A stretch of 64,000 nucleotides of DNA from JAVBJV01 sp031546815 (GCA_031546815.1 JAVBJV010000007.1:1-64000); one strand, 5' to 3'; positions 42,968-51,436 are shown, counted from the stretch's first letter. The notes: generated by a model not told the origin, from the sequence alone. Translations and numbers: made by a program.

Positions 42968-43219
42968 CTATGTTGCGGAGCGCTGTATCAGCAACCTTGC
43001 CTTTCCATTAGGCAAACTTTGTTCAACTAATACTTTAAATCCGTGCTCTCGGGCGGATCGTGGAATATTCTGGCGTGGCTCGTCGCCCTGTAAAATTACT
43101 TCCAATACCTGCAAAGGTAACAGTTTATCCAGAGCAAGCCGTGTCAGGACGAAAGTCATTGGGCATACATTCTCGGAAATATCGAGAATTCGGTCAGGGG
43201 TTTGAGAAATTTTTGGCAT
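42968..43219 (-). CDS. TusA-family sulfur carrier
   Basis: 83 aa from ATG 43219. RILDISENVCPMTFVLTRLA has the CPM motif with the active Cys19. LLPLQVLEVILQGDEPRQNI then SAREHGFKVL matches the two-layered TusA fold. Such proteins carry sulfur for tRNA thiolation or sulfur oxidation; no partner gene is nearby. The coding sequence and its flanks are much more AT-rich than the surroundings. No convincing ribosome site. Divergent from mucR by 90 nt. Confidence 0.85.
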   Translation of the reverse strand: MPKISQTPDRILDISENVCPMTFVLTRLALDKLLPLQVLEVILQGDEPRQNIPRSAREHGFKVLVEQSLPNGKARLLIQRSAT

Positions 43220-43247
43220 GTTCTATATATGAGACTAAGAAAGACTA

Positions 43248-43276
43248 TTGCGCAATACCAACTTCTGCACTTATAA
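43248..43276 (+). promoter_or_regulatory. Candidate sigma-70-like promoter of mucR
   Basis: TTGCGC (43248-43253), a 17-nt spacer and TTATAA (43271-43276), 34 nt before the mucR ATG. Only a pattern match to consensus. Confidence 0.35.
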
Positions 43277-43309
43277 ATTGACAATTAACTATTAGGAAGG
43301 GTGTTCGTC

Positions 43310-43717
43310 ATGCCGGATCAGGCTACAAAAATTGAGGTATTGGAACTGACGGCACAAATCGTTTCCGCGCACGTATCGAAGAATGCCGTTTCCAATGAGG
43401 CCTTAATGGAATTGATTGGTGACGTCTATCGAACGCTGTCGAATGTAGACCAGAAGCCAGTATTAGCCGAAAAGCCGCAGCCAGTTGTGCCCGTCCGGAA
43501 ATCTATCACTCCGGATTATATTATCTGTCTGGAAGATGGCAAAAAATTAAAGATGCTGAAGCGCCATTTAAAGACTGCGTACAATATGACGCCGGAACAG
43601 TATCGCGAACGCTGGGATTTGCCGTCCGACTATCCGATGGTCGCGCCGAACTATGCCAGCCATCGTTCCAACCTGGCCAAACAGATCGGGCTGGGCACCA
43701 AGCCGCGTGACCGCTGA
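43310..43717 (+). CDS. mucR: MucR/Ros-family transcriptional regulator
   Basis: 135 aa from ATG 43310, with AGGAAGG 9 nt upstream. Global regulator family of alphaproteobacteria, DNA binding by a Cys2His2-like finger. The finger is at about residues 73-95: ICLEDGKKLKMLKRHL then MTPEQYRERWDLPSDYPMVA, highly conserved in MucR. The second zinc ligand is Asp76 in place of Cys, a known variant in this family. The N-terminal 45 residues are the oligomerisation helix region. These proteins prefer AT-rich DNA with T-A steps and usually bind their own promoter; the AT-rich upstream region suits that. Confidence 0.93.
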   Translation: MPDQATKIEVLELTAQIVSAHVSKNAVSNEALMELIGDVYRTLSNVDQKPVLAEKPQPVVPVRKSITPDYIICLEDGKKLKMLKRHLKTAYNMTPEQYRERWDLPSDYPMVAPNYASHRSNLAKQIGLGTKPRDR

Positions 43718-43767
43718 GTCGTTCTGCCCGGCAGGTTTGGACATACGTCACTTTTGCTTATAAGTTC

Positions 43768-43810
43768 CATTTGCGGTCGGTAATATTGTGTTATTACCCG
43801 ACCGCAAATG
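43768..43810. promoter_or_regulatory. Long near-perfect palindrome upstream of fur
   Basis: CATTTGCGGTCGGTAATA pairs with TATTACCCGACCGCAAATG across a central TTGTGT, with one bulged base. It ends 36 nt before the fur ATG and begins 50 nt after mucR. No T-run follows, so I favour an operator over a terminator, but either is possible. Confidence 0.5.
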
Positions 43811-43846
43811 ACGATGGTCCGTATCTGCTTGCGACAAGGAACCAGG

Positions 43847-44326
43847 ATGGAATCGCGGATCGAGCGCCTGTGTATCGAAAAAGGCCTGAAGATGACCGGC
43901 CAGCGCCGGGTGATCGCGCGCGTTCTGTCGGAAGCGCAGGACCATCCCGATGTCGAGGAAGTCTACCGCCGATCCTCGGCCCTGGACGAGAAGATCTCGA
44001 TCGCAACGGTCTACCGGACGGTGCGGCTGCTGGAAGAAAACGGCATCCTCGAGCGGCATGACTTTGGCGGCGGCCGCGCGCGGTACGAGGCAACCGAGCA
44101 CGGACACCATCACCATCTGATCGACATCGAGACCGGCAAGGTCATCGAATTTGAAGACGCCGAACACGAAGCCGTGGTGCGGCGGATTGCCGCTGAACTC
44201 GGGTTTGATCTCGTGTCGCAGCGACTTGAACTGTTTGCGCGACGTAGACCCGATGCAAAAGCCGCTTCGGGTTCTGCCAAAGTGCGTGCTATAGCAGCCA
44301 AATCGACAGACAGGCCAACCCGGTGA
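43847..44326 (+). CDS. fur: Fur-family ferric uptake regulator
   Basis: 159 aa from ATG 43847 with AAGGA upstream. Winged-helix DNA-binding domain at residues 1-80 (MTGQRRVIARVL, ISIATVYRTVRLLEENGIL), then the metal region HGHHHH at residues 85-90 followed by HLIDIETGKVIEF. The CxxC pair found in E. coli Fur is absent (DIET), as is usual for alphaproteobacterial Fur/Mur. It could respond to Fe or Mn; heme-responsive Irr is less likely because no heme-regulatory motif is seen. The stop overlaps the start of olsB (GTGA). Confidence 0.9.
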   Translation: MESRIERLCIEKGLKMTGQRRVIARVLSEAQDHPDVEEVYRRSSALDEKISIATVYRTVRLLEENGILERHDFGGGRARYEATEHGHHHHLIDIETGKVIEFEDAEHEAVVRRIAAELGFDLVSQRLELFARRRPDAKAASGSAKVRAIAAKSTDRPTR

Positions 44327-45168
44327 CCATAGCTGCTTCTACTTCTTCCGCCGATCAGCGGAACTTTGCGCCTTTGCCTTTTGAAGAAATTCGCCTTGGG
44401 TCGTTGGGTGTGCGCGTGGCGACGTCGCCTGCCGAACTCGATGCCGCACAGGCGTTGCGTTATCGCGTCTTCTACGAGGAAATGGGCGCACATGCGGACG
44501 ACGCGACGGCGAGCAGCCAGCGCGATCGCGACATGTTTGACTCCGTTGCCGATCATCTGCTGGTCATCGATCACGATATCGGCTCGGGCGCGGAAGGCGT
44601 GGTTGGAACGTACCGGTTGATCCGGCGTCATGCCGCGCAACAGGCTGGGCGATTCTATTCGTCCGATGAATACGACATCTCCCCGCTGCTGGCGCTTGAT
44701 GGCGACATCATGGAACTGGGGCGGTCCTGCGTGGATATCGCGCATCGCACCCGCGCAGTGATGCAGCTGATGTGGCAGGGCATTGCGGCTTACGTGCATC
44801 ATTACGACGTGAAGCTGATGTTCGGTTGCGCCAGTCTGCCCGGCACGAATCCCCAGGATCTGGCGGCCGAGCTGACCTATCTGTACGACAACCATCTGGC
44901 GCCGCCGCAATTGCGCGCGCGCGCACTGGATAGTCGTTATGTGAACATGAAGCTGCAGACCCACACGCCCGAGGAATCGCGCCGTGTGCTGGTGCAGTTG
45001 CCCCCTCTGGTGAAGGGCTATCTGCGGCTTGGCGGTTTTGTGGGCGACGGCGCGGTGATCGACGAACAGTTCAACACGATTGATATCTGCATCATCGTGA
45101 AGACCGACCTCATCACCCAGAAATATGCCCGTCACTACGAACGCAAGCGCGAAGAAAACGCCGGCTGA
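44323..45168 (+). CDS. olsB: Ornithine lipid N-acyltransferase OlsB-like
   Basis: 281 aa from GTG 44323 overlapping the fur stop. RYRVFYEEMGA, ADHLLVID and ELGRSCVDIAHRTRAVMQLM are the acyl-ACP-dependent N-acyltransferase blocks, a GNAT-related fold shared with hemolysin-like and N-acyl-amino-acid synthases. OlsB links 3-hydroxyacyl-ACP to ornithine, giving lyso-ornithine lipid; OlsA would complete the lipid but is not in the window. The C-terminus is charged and Lys/Arg-rich. A role making other N-acyl amino acids cannot be excluded. Confidence 0.82.
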   Translation: MTIAASTSSADQRNFAPLPFEEIRLGSLGVRVATSPAELDAAQALRYRVFYEEMGAHADDATASSQRDRDMFDSVADHLLVIDHDIGSGAEGVVGTYRLIRRHAAQQAGRFYSSDEYDISPLLALDGDIMELGRSCVDIAHRTRAVMQLMWQGIAAYVHHYDVKLMFGCASLPGTNPQDLAAELTYLYDNHLAPPQLRARALDSRYVNMKLQTHTPEESRRVLVQLPPLVKGYLRLGGFVGDGAVIDEQFNTIDICIIVKTDLITQKYARHYERKREENAG

Positions 45169-45193
45169 CAGCCCCCGGTAGCGCCGGTCGGGA

Positions 45194-46030
45194 TTATCGC
45201 AGCAGCAGGATCAACAACGGCAGTGTGATGATCGCCACCAGATGCTGACTGGTGGTGATGGCTGCCATGAACGGCGCGTCGCCACCCATCTGCCGCGCGG
45301 TGACATAGCTGGTCGAGGCGGTTGGCAGGCCGATGAACAATGCAGCCAGCAATGTGGTGGTGGTATCCAGCCCCAGCATCCGCGCCACCAGAACGGTGAC
45401 GGCGGGCACGGCCGCCAGTTTGATCGCCCAGCTGACCACCTGTGCGGTGATGCGCGTGCGCAGACCCGGCAGAGTCAGCGCGGCCCCCACGGTCATCAGC
45501 CCCAATGGAATGGTCGCGCCCCCCAATGTGCGCAGGAACGGCCCAACCCCGGGCGGCAGGCCGCCGGCCAGACTGAAGCCATAACCGGCCGCGCAGCCGA
45601 GGATCAGCGGGTTTTTCAGCAGGGCCAGCAGAAAGCGGCCGAAATTTGCCCGGTTACTGCCGCCCACAGCGAACAGCAGAACCATGATGGTGTTGACGAA
45701 AGGGACGATCAGCCCGGTCAGCACCGCCCCCAGCGCCAGCCCGGTATTGCCGAACAGCGTCATGGCCAGCGCGAGACCCAGAAAACTGTTGAAGCGAATC
45801 CCCCCCTGCACCAGCGACGTAAAGGCGGGAAAGTCGAGTTGCAGCGGTTTCCACAGCAGCGTGCACATGGCCAGCCCACCCAGCAGCCCGGCCAGAATGG
45901 CGATGGCCAGAAACCCGATCGGCATGCTGGACAGGTTCACCCCGCCGATCGACGCCGCCAGCAGGGCGGGGGCCAGCACGTAGAACACCAGCGCCTCGAC
46001 CCCGCTCCAGAACGCGGCTTCGGGCAGCAC
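45194..46030 (-). CDS. AEC (auxin efflux carrier) family transporter, start uncertain
   Basis: 278 aa from GTG 46030, with about nine to ten membrane helices; GLIVPFVNTIMVLL and KNPLILGCAAGYGFSLAGGL are family-like, and GGATIPLGLMTVGAAL is the conserved later motif. In-frame codons upstream of the GTG encode LTPYIDAFLPSFGLILLGHA, the expected first helix of AEC proteins, so the true start is upstream. The frame is open back to a TAG at 46118-46120 but contains no ATG, GTG or TTG; CTG at 46102 or ATC at 46105 would be the start. Substrate unknown. Converges on olsB. Confidence 0.8.
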   Translation of the reverse strand: MLPEAAFWSGVEALVFYVLAPALLAASIGGVNLSSMPIGFLAIAILAGLLGGLAMCTLLWKPLQLDFPAFTSLVQGGIRFNSFLGLALAMTLFGNTGLALGAVLTGLIVPFVNTIMVLLFAVGGSNRANFGRFLLALLKNPLILGCAAGYGFSLAGGLPPGVGPFLRTLGGATIPLGLMTVGAALTLPGLRTRITAQVVSWAIKLAAVPAVTVLVARMLGLDTTTTLLAALFIGLPTASTSYVTARQMGGDAPFMAAITTSQHLVAIITLPLLILLLR

Positions 46031-46238
46031 CCAGCGCCGCAGGGCATGGCCCAGCAGGATCAGCCCGAACGAAGGCAGAAAAGCATCGATATAAGGGGTC
46101 AGGATGGGGCGCCTGTTCTATCCGGGGGACTGTATCCGTTCACGCAATACAGCCCGCAACGGCGATAGTGACAAGTCCCCGCGCAGATGTCCGCGCAGCG
46201 TCGTCGCCACAGGGGGTGTCCCCTGTGGCGGATTGGAA

Positions 46239-46925
46239 TCAGGTGGTGGTGCCGGCTTCGTTCAGCATCTGCATCTGGCCGGAAATCTGGCCCCCTTCTT
46301 CGACCTGCAGGCGGCGGCAACGGGCAATCCCCTGCAGCCGGCCGGTCGAACGCAGGATCAGCGTGCCGCGCACGGTCAACGTGCCGTCGAGCATGCCCGA
46401 GACTTCGGCCTCGTCCACTTCCACTTCACCCTTCAGGATGCCGCCCTGGGCGATGGACAGTTCGCTGGCGTTGATCATCGTGGCTTCGACGGTGCCTTCA
46501 ACAACCAGGCGTTCGGCGTCCTGCACCGTACCCTGCAGGCTGATACCGCGCCCGACGACCAGCGTGCGTCGTTCCTGTGGCCGGGTTCCCATATGGGGAC
46601 GCAGGCCGGTAGGGGTGGTCGGCTGGGGCAATGGCGTCGTGGCGGCCAGAGGTGTGGGTCGGTTCATGGAAGAGTCTTCCTTCGGTCGGAATTCAGAAAC
46701 GTTCGGAGTCTCTGCCTCACCCGCAGATTTGGTCGGCGTGTCGGGGGCAGGCTCAGCAGAGGGCACTGTTTCAATCTTGGGCGCTGTTTCAGGTGCCGGT
46801 GGCGTAATGGTTTCCCCATTGGTCGGGGGCAGCTGCGTTGGCGGCATCAGGGTAGTCGGCACAAATGCCGCTGCGGGCTGGGTGGTCGGCGGCGTAATTT
46901 CATCCGGTTTACGGCGGCGGAACAT
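46239..46925 (-). CDS. Bactofilin family cytoskeletal protein
   Basis: 228 aa from ATG 46925 (a TTG two codons earlier is possible). A Pro/Thr-rich disordered N-terminus spans about residues 8-110. The bactofilin beta-helix is at about 115-210, with TLVVGRGISLQGTVQDAERL, VVEGTVEATMINASELSIAQ and GGILKGEVEVDEAEVSGMLD as repeating rungs. The tail is short. Bactofilins polymerise without nucleotide and position cell-wall or appendage machinery. No M23 peptidase partner is adjacent, and the long N-terminal linker is a notable variation. Confidence 0.85.
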   Translation of the reverse strand: MFRRRKPDEITPPTTQPAAAFVPTTLMPPTQLPPTNGETITPPAPETAPKIETVPSAEPAPDTPTKSAGEAETPNVSEFRPKEDSSMNRPTPLAATTPLPQPTTPTGLRPHMGTRPQERRTLVVGRGISLQGTVQDAERLVVEGTVEATMINASELSIAQGGILKGEVEVDEAEVSGMLDGTLTVRGTLILRSTGRLQGIARCRRLQVEEGGQISGQMQMLNEAGTTT

Positions 46926-47082
46926 CGGCAATTCTCATTCAGTGGGCGTGTTTAAAAGGATGGCCTTGTAATACGCAAAGGGCGAGCAGCTGTTAATAGA
47001 GGATGGGGTAGCATGCACGGAAACCCGTCACAAGGCACACACAAGCTTAAATACGGGCAAATGGTTTCTATTTTGAGGTGTG

Positions 47083-47108
47083 ATTCTCAATTAATAATCG
47101 ATTATCAT
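47083..47108. promoter_or_regulatory. AT-rich palindrome resembling an iron-regulator box
   Basis: On the minus strand TGATAATCGATTATTAATTG then AGAATC; the core ATAATCGATTAT is a perfect 12-bp palindrome and GATAAT occurs once. It lies about 160 nt upstream of the bactofilin start and at the 3' end of the EI24 gene. A pattern resemblance only. Confidence 0.25.
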
Positions 47109-47109
47109 A

Positions 47110-47769
47110 CTATAATCTGCGCGCGAAAATATGTGTCATGGCGGCGGTGCCCAATACTGGGGCAAGAAGATTTAATCCCGGAATTATTGCCATGGCGGTC
47201 AAACATGCGCCAACCCCCCAGGCGCTGAAGCGCACCTGCTGCCAGATCGGGGCGAAGTCCTCGCGGCGCGCCCGACGCAGTGCCACCGTCTCGAACAATT
47301 CGCGGCCCAGCTGGTAGACGCCGATGGCGGTGAACACCACCATGCCCAGCCCGGGCACGAACAGCGCTGGCAGCGCCATCGTATACAGCGCCACGGCCCG
47401 GCCCATCAGCCCGAAGGCACTGGAGATCTGGCTCCCCACACTGCTGCCGGGCGGTGGCGGCAGATGCGGGTAGAAGCGGCGCTCCACGGCGGAACTCACG
47501 CTGTCGGTGAACATCCAGACGATGACGATGCTGATCGGCACGAAGAACCAGATGGCCAGCACCAGTGCCAGCGCTCCCCCCAGCGTACCTGCAAGCCAGG
47601 CCATCCAGCCCGAGCTGGGCAGGAAATGCGTGCTGAGAAACACCGCCAGCGCCAGCAACCCTCCGAACAGGACGGCCGAGGCCAGAACGCTGAGCAGCAC
47701 CAGCCGCAGAAAGGCACCGTCGAGGCATTGCCGCAGGGTCAGGCGGAGCGAGGTCAGGAACAGGGACAT
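47110..47769 (-). CDS. EI24/CysZ-like membrane protein
   Basis: 219 aa, four to five membrane helices. SLFLTSLRLTLRQCLDGAFL at the start, a cytoplasmic region with VSSAVERRFYPHLPPPPGSS, and a long C-terminal helix pair with FVPGLGMVVFTAIGVYQLGR and the terminal INLLAPVLG-like GLNLLAPVLGTAAMTHIFAR are typical of the EI24 domain. CysZ imports sulfate in enteric bacteria; whether this one does is unknown. It starts 6 nt after the stop of the TetR gene and is probably co-transcribed with it. Confidence 0.82.
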   Translation of the reverse strand: MSLFLTSLRLTLRQCLDGAFLRLVLLSVLASAVLFGGLLALAVFLSTHFLPSSGWMAWLAGTLGGALALVLAIWFFVPISIVIVWMFTDSVSSAVERRFYPHLPPPPGSSVGSQISSAFGLMGRAVALYTMALPALFVPGLGMVVFTAIGVYQLGRELFETVALRRARREDFAPIWQQVRFSAWGVGACLTAMAIIPGLNLLAPVLGTAAMTHIFARRL

Positions 47770-47775
47770 GCGGGA

Positions 47776-48375
47776 TCAGTTCAGCGTGGCAAAACGCGCG
47801 ATCAGCGTATCGACCAGCAGCTGCACCAGTTCGGTGCGCGGCGGGGTGCGGATGGGGCTGTCGGGGTCGTCGCTGATCACCGCGCAAATGCCCTGCATGC
47901 CGCTCCATAACAGCAGCACGTAGCGCTGCTTTTCGGCGTCGGGCAGGGTGGGAGCCAGCTGGCCGAGCACATTGCCGACCAGCGCCATGGTGCGTTCGGC
48001 GCGGCCGCGCAGCTGGTCGCGCTGGGCCTCGGTCATGTCGAGCTGAAACAGTGCGTCCCACAGTTTCGGGTTGTCCGAGACGAAACGGACATAGGCATCG
48101 CCCAGTGCGCGCAGGGTTGTGGCGGCGGAAGCGTCCTCGACGATGCTGGCGTTCAGCGCGGCATCCAGCCGGTCCAGCGTGTGCAGACTGGCGGCGAAGG
48201 CCACGGCTTCCAGATTGTCGAAGTGGTTATACAGCGTTCCGGGGACATAGCCGATCGCCTGCCCCAGCGCGCGCGCCGACAGGGCGGCAAGGCCATTGGC
48301 GCCGATCAGCCCGATGGCGGCATCGATGGCCAGAGCGCGGAATTCGTCGGGGGTATGATCTTTACGGCGTGCCAT
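47776..48375 (-). CDS. TetR/AcrR-family regulator
   Basis: 199 aa from ATG 48375. The N-terminal HTH (residues about 10-55) reads LSARALGQAIGYVPGTLYNHF, standard for TetR. The C-terminal ligand domain has LWDALFQLDMTEAQRDQLRG and LLLWSGMQGICAVI, of the WHG-type subgroup. It is divergent from the PfkB kinase gene (100 nt apart) and followed at 6 nt by the EI24 gene, so either could be its target. The much longer open frame above 48375 is antisense of the kinase and is ignored. Confidence 0.88.
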   Translation of the reverse strand: MARRKDHTPDEFRALAIDAAIGLIGANGLAALSARALGQAIGYVPGTLYNHFDNLEAVAFAASLHTLDRLDAALNASIVEDASAATTLRALGDAYVRFVSDNPKLWDALFQLDMTEAQRDQLRGRAERTMALVGNVLGQLAPTLPDAEKQRYVLLLWSGMQGICAVISDDPDSPIRTPPRTELVQLLVDTLIARFATLN

Positions 48376-48474
48376 GGGGTCATGAACATTGTGCAAAAAC
48401 CGGTATCGCGCAAGCTTGCCGTGCGCGGGCAGGGATGATAGGCGCGCTGCATCATTTTCATGCAGGGTTGTGTC

Positions 48475-49452
48475 ATGTCTTCTCCGCGCTTCGACATTCT
48501 TGGAATCGGCAACGCCATTGTGGACGTGCTGGCGCGCGCGGACGAGGTGTTTCTGAGCAAGCACGACATGCACAAGGGCGCCATGACGCTGATCGACACG
48601 GCCGCCGCCGAGAAGATCTACGCGGCGATGGGGCCGGCGCAGGAAGCATCGGGCGGATCGGCGGCAAACACCTGCGCGGTGGCCGCCAGCCTCGGCGCGC
48701 GCGTGGCGTTCATCGGCAAGGTGGCCGACGACCAGCTGGGGCAGGCCTTCAAGCACGACATCACCGCCACCGGCGTGCATTTCCCTACCGCCCCGCTGAA
48801 GGACGGCGCCCCCACTGCCCGCTGCCTGATCCTCGTCACGCCCGATGGGCAGCGCACGATGAACACATACCTTGGTGCCTGCGTCTCGCTGAGCGGGGCC
48901 GATGTGGACGATGCGCTGGTGGCCGATGCGGCGGTGACCTATCTGGAAGGGTATCTGTTCGACCCGCCGGCGGCGCAGCAGGCCTTCTTCAAGGCGGCCA
49001 TCGCGGCACGGCAGGCCAACCGCAAGATCGCGCTGACCCTGTCGGACGCGTTCTGCGTGCACCGCCATCGCGATGCGTTCCGCAATCTGGTCAAGCATCA
49101 CACCGATGTGCTGTTCGCCAATGAAGCCGAAATTACCGCTCTGTATGAAACCAACACCTTCGACGAAGCGGTGGACGCCGTGCGTCAGGACGTGGGGATT
49201 GCCGCGCTGACCCGCAGCGGCGACGGCAGCGTGGTGGTGACCGGGGCCGAGACCTTCAACATTGCCCCGCTGCCCGCCCAGGTGGTGGACACCACCGGCG
49301 CGGGCGATGCCTATGCCGCCGGGTTCCTGACCGGGTTGGCCAAAGGCCGCGATCTGACCGCCTGTGGCACGCTGGGGTCGGCGGCGGCGGCGCTGGCGAT
49401 CAGCCACATGGGCGCCCGCCCGCCGGTCGAACTGCTGAAAGCCATTCAGTAA
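48475..49452 (+). CDS. PfkB-family sugar kinase, probable adenosine kinase
   Basis: 325 aa from ATG 48475. MSSPRFDILGIGNAIVDVLA and GGSAANTCAVAASLGARVAF are the PfkB signature-1 and substrate loop. DTTGAGDAYAAGFL is signature 2 with the catalytic Asp. NKIALTLSD-like RKIALTLSDAFCVHRHRDAF and the KHHTDVLFANEAEITALYE element occur in the adenosine kinase-like subgroup of alphaproteobacteria. The kinase class is certain; the substrate (adenosine) is by similarity. Divergent from tetR. Confidence 0.85.
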   Translation: MSSPRFDILGIGNAIVDVLARADEVFLSKHDMHKGAMTLIDTAAAEKIYAAMGPAQEASGGSAANTCAVAASLGARVAFIGKVADDQLGQAFKHDITATGVHFPTAPLKDGAPTARCLILVTPDGQRTMNTYLGACVSLSGADVDDALVADAAVTYLEGYLFDPPAAQQAFFKAAIAARQANRKIALTLSDAFCVHRHRDAFRNLVKHHTDVLFANEAEITALYETNTFDEAVDAVRQDVGIAALTRSGDGSVVVTGAETFNIAPLPAQVVDTTGAGDAYAAGFLTGLAKGRDLTACGTLGSAAAALAISHMGARPPVELLKAIQ

Positions 49453-49559
49453 CAAAATACCAGAAATGCGCGGCGCGGGGCGATTTCTGTCGTTCCGCCC
49501 TCGCTTTTCCGGCCTCAACTGCGTATGTGCACTGCACACAACACCCAATTCGAGGCCGT

Positions 49560-51383
49560 ATGGATATCCGGAATATCGCGATCATCGCGCATGTCGACCA
49601 TGGCAAGACCACTCTGGTCGACCAGTTTATTCGTCAGGGCGGGGGTCTGAAAGACCACCAGGCCATGGCTGAACGTGCCATGGACCGTAACGACCTGGAG
49701 CGCGAGCGCGGCATCACCATTCTGGCCAAGTGCACATCGGTGGTGTGGAAAGACACACGCGTCAACATCATCGATACGCCGGGCCACGCCGATTTCGGTG
49801 GCGAAGTTGAACGTATTCTCAGCATGGTCGATGGCGCGATCGTGCTGGTGGACAGCGCCGAAGGCGTGCTGCCGCAGACCAAGTTCGTGGTCGGCAAGGC
49901 GCTCGCCCGTGGCCTGCGCCCGATTGTGGTGGTGAACAAGATCGACCGCGGCGACGCACGCCCCGACGAAGTTCACAACGAAGTGTTCGACCTGTTCGCG
50001 GCGCTGGATGCCAGCGACGAACAGCTCGACTTTCCGATGCTGTTCGCATCCGGCCGTCAGGGCTGGGCCGACATCGAACTGAATGGCCCGCGCAAGGATC
50101 TGTCGCCGCTGTTCGACCTGATCCTGCGTCATGTGCCCGCGCCGAAGGTGAACCCGGATGCGCCGTTCGCCATGGTCGCCAGCTTGCTGGATTACGACAA
50201 CTTCCTGGGCCGTGTGCTGACCGGCCGTGTCGAACAGGGCACGGCGCGTCTGAACATGCCGGTGAAGGTGTTGCGTTCGGATGGCACGGTGGTGGAAACC
50301 GGCCGTCTGTCGAAGCTGCTGTCGTTCCGCGGCCTCGATCGCGTGCCGGTGGAAGAAGTGCAGGCGGGCGACATCATCGCCATTGCCGGTCTGTCGGAAG
50401 CGACCATTCCCGATACAATCGGTGCGCCCGATCTGACTACGGCGCTGCAGTCGATCCCTGTCGATCCGCCGACCCTGTCGATGACGTTCCGCATCAACGA
50501 CGGCCCCCTGGGCGGTCGTGAAGGCAAGAAGGTCACCTCGCGCCAGATCCGCGACCGACTGTATCACGAAGCCGAATCCAACGTGGCAATCCGCGTGACG
50601 GACAGCAACGAAGCCGAAGCGTTCGACGTGGCTGGTCGTGGCGAATTGCAGCTGGGCGTGCTGATCGAACAGATGCGCCGCGAAGGGTTCGAACTGACCA
50701 TCGGCCGCCCCCGCGTGCTGACCCGCAAGAACGCCGAGACCGGTGAACGCGAAGAACCGTTCGAAGAAGTACTGGTCGATGTGGACGAACCCTACTCGGG
50801 CGTCGTGGTCGAAAAGATGAGCCTGCGCAAAGGCCAGATGCAGGATATGCGTCCGTCCGGCGGTGGCAAGGTGCGCCTGACCTTCATCATCCCGTCGCGC
50901 GGGCTGATCGGGTATCACAGTGAATTCCTGACCGACACGCGCGGCAGTGGCATCATGAACCGTCTGTTCCATGGGTATGCCCCGTGGGCCGGTCCGATTG
51001 AAGGTCGTCGTAACGGCAGCCTGATCTCGAACGCGGACGGGGAAGCGGTGCATTACTCGCTGTTCTATCTGCAGGAACGCGGCATGATGTTCGTGGAACC
51101 GGGCGACAAGGTTTATCAGGGCATGATCCTGGGCGAGCATTCGCGCGGATCGGATCTGGAAATCAACCCGATCAAGGAAAAGAAGCTGAGCAACGTCCGT
51201 GCCGCTGGCAAGGAAGACGCGATGCTGCTGACCCCCGCCCGCAAGATGACGCTGGAGCAGGCGATTGCGTATATCGAGGACGATGAACTGGTCGAAGTGA
51301 CGCCCGGCGTGATCCGTCTGCGCAAGGTGCATCTGGACTCGAACGCCCGCAAACGCGCTGGCCGCCAGGCCGAGAGCGAGTGA
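49560..51383 (+). CDS. typA: GTP-binding translation/ribosome factor TypA (BipA)
   Basis: 607 aa from ATG 49560, an EF-G-like translational GTPase acting in ribosome assembly and stress. AHVDHGKTTL (G1, residues 10-19), DTPGHADFGGEVERILSMVD (G3) and VVNKID (G4) are intact; the effector stretch RGITILAKCTSV follows. The C-terminal domain unique to BipA has SGGGKVRLTFIIPSRGLIGY and NVRAAGKEDAMLLTPARKMT. The open frame reaches 49527 but the family start is 49560. Closed by a strong terminator. Confidence 0.97.
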   Translation: MDIRNIAIIAHVDHGKTTLVDQFIRQGGGLKDHQAMAERAMDRNDLERERGITILAKCTSVVWKDTRVNIIDTPGHADFGGEVERILSMVDGAIVLVDSAEGVLPQTKFVVGKALARGLRPIVVVNKIDRGDARPDEVHNEVFDLFAALDASDEQLDFPMLFASGRQGWADIELNGPRKDLSPLFDLILRHVPAPKVNPDAPFAMVASLLDYDNFLGRVLTGRVEQGTARLNMPVKVLRSDGTVVETGRLSKLLSFRGLDRVPVEEVQAGDIIAIAGLSEATIPDTIGAPDLTTALQSIPVDPPTLSMTFRINDGPLGGREGKKVTSRQIRDRLYHEAESNVAIRVTDSNEAEAFDVAGRGELQLGVLIEQMRREGFELTIGRPRVLTRKNAETGEREEPFEEVLVDVDEPYSGVVVEKMSLRKGQMQDMRPSGGGKVRLTFIIPSRGLIGYHSEFLTDTRGSGIMNRLFHGYAPWAGPIEGRRNGSLISNADGEAVHYSLFYLQERGMMFVEPGDKVYQGMILGEHSRGSDLEINPIKEKKLSNVRAAGKEDAMLLTPARKMTLEQAIAYIEDDELVEVTPGVIRLRKVHLDSNARKRAGRQAESE

Positions 51384-51387
51384 TATG

Positions 51388-51417
51388 AAAAAGGCCCCGG
51401 AAACGGGGCCTTTTTTT
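51388..51417 (+). terminator. Terminator after typA
   Basis: AAAAAGGCCCCG, loop GAAA, CGGGGCCTTTTTTT: perfect stem with seven T. It may work in both directions because A5 precedes it, and the pseudogene on the other strand ends nearby. Confidence 0.95.
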
Positions 51418-51436
51418 ATGGTGCAGCGCGGTGGCG

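Noticed and set aside
49515..51332. 605-codon minus-strand frame over typA
   Set aside because: Antisense of typA, no recognisable domain, His/Arg/Gln-rich.
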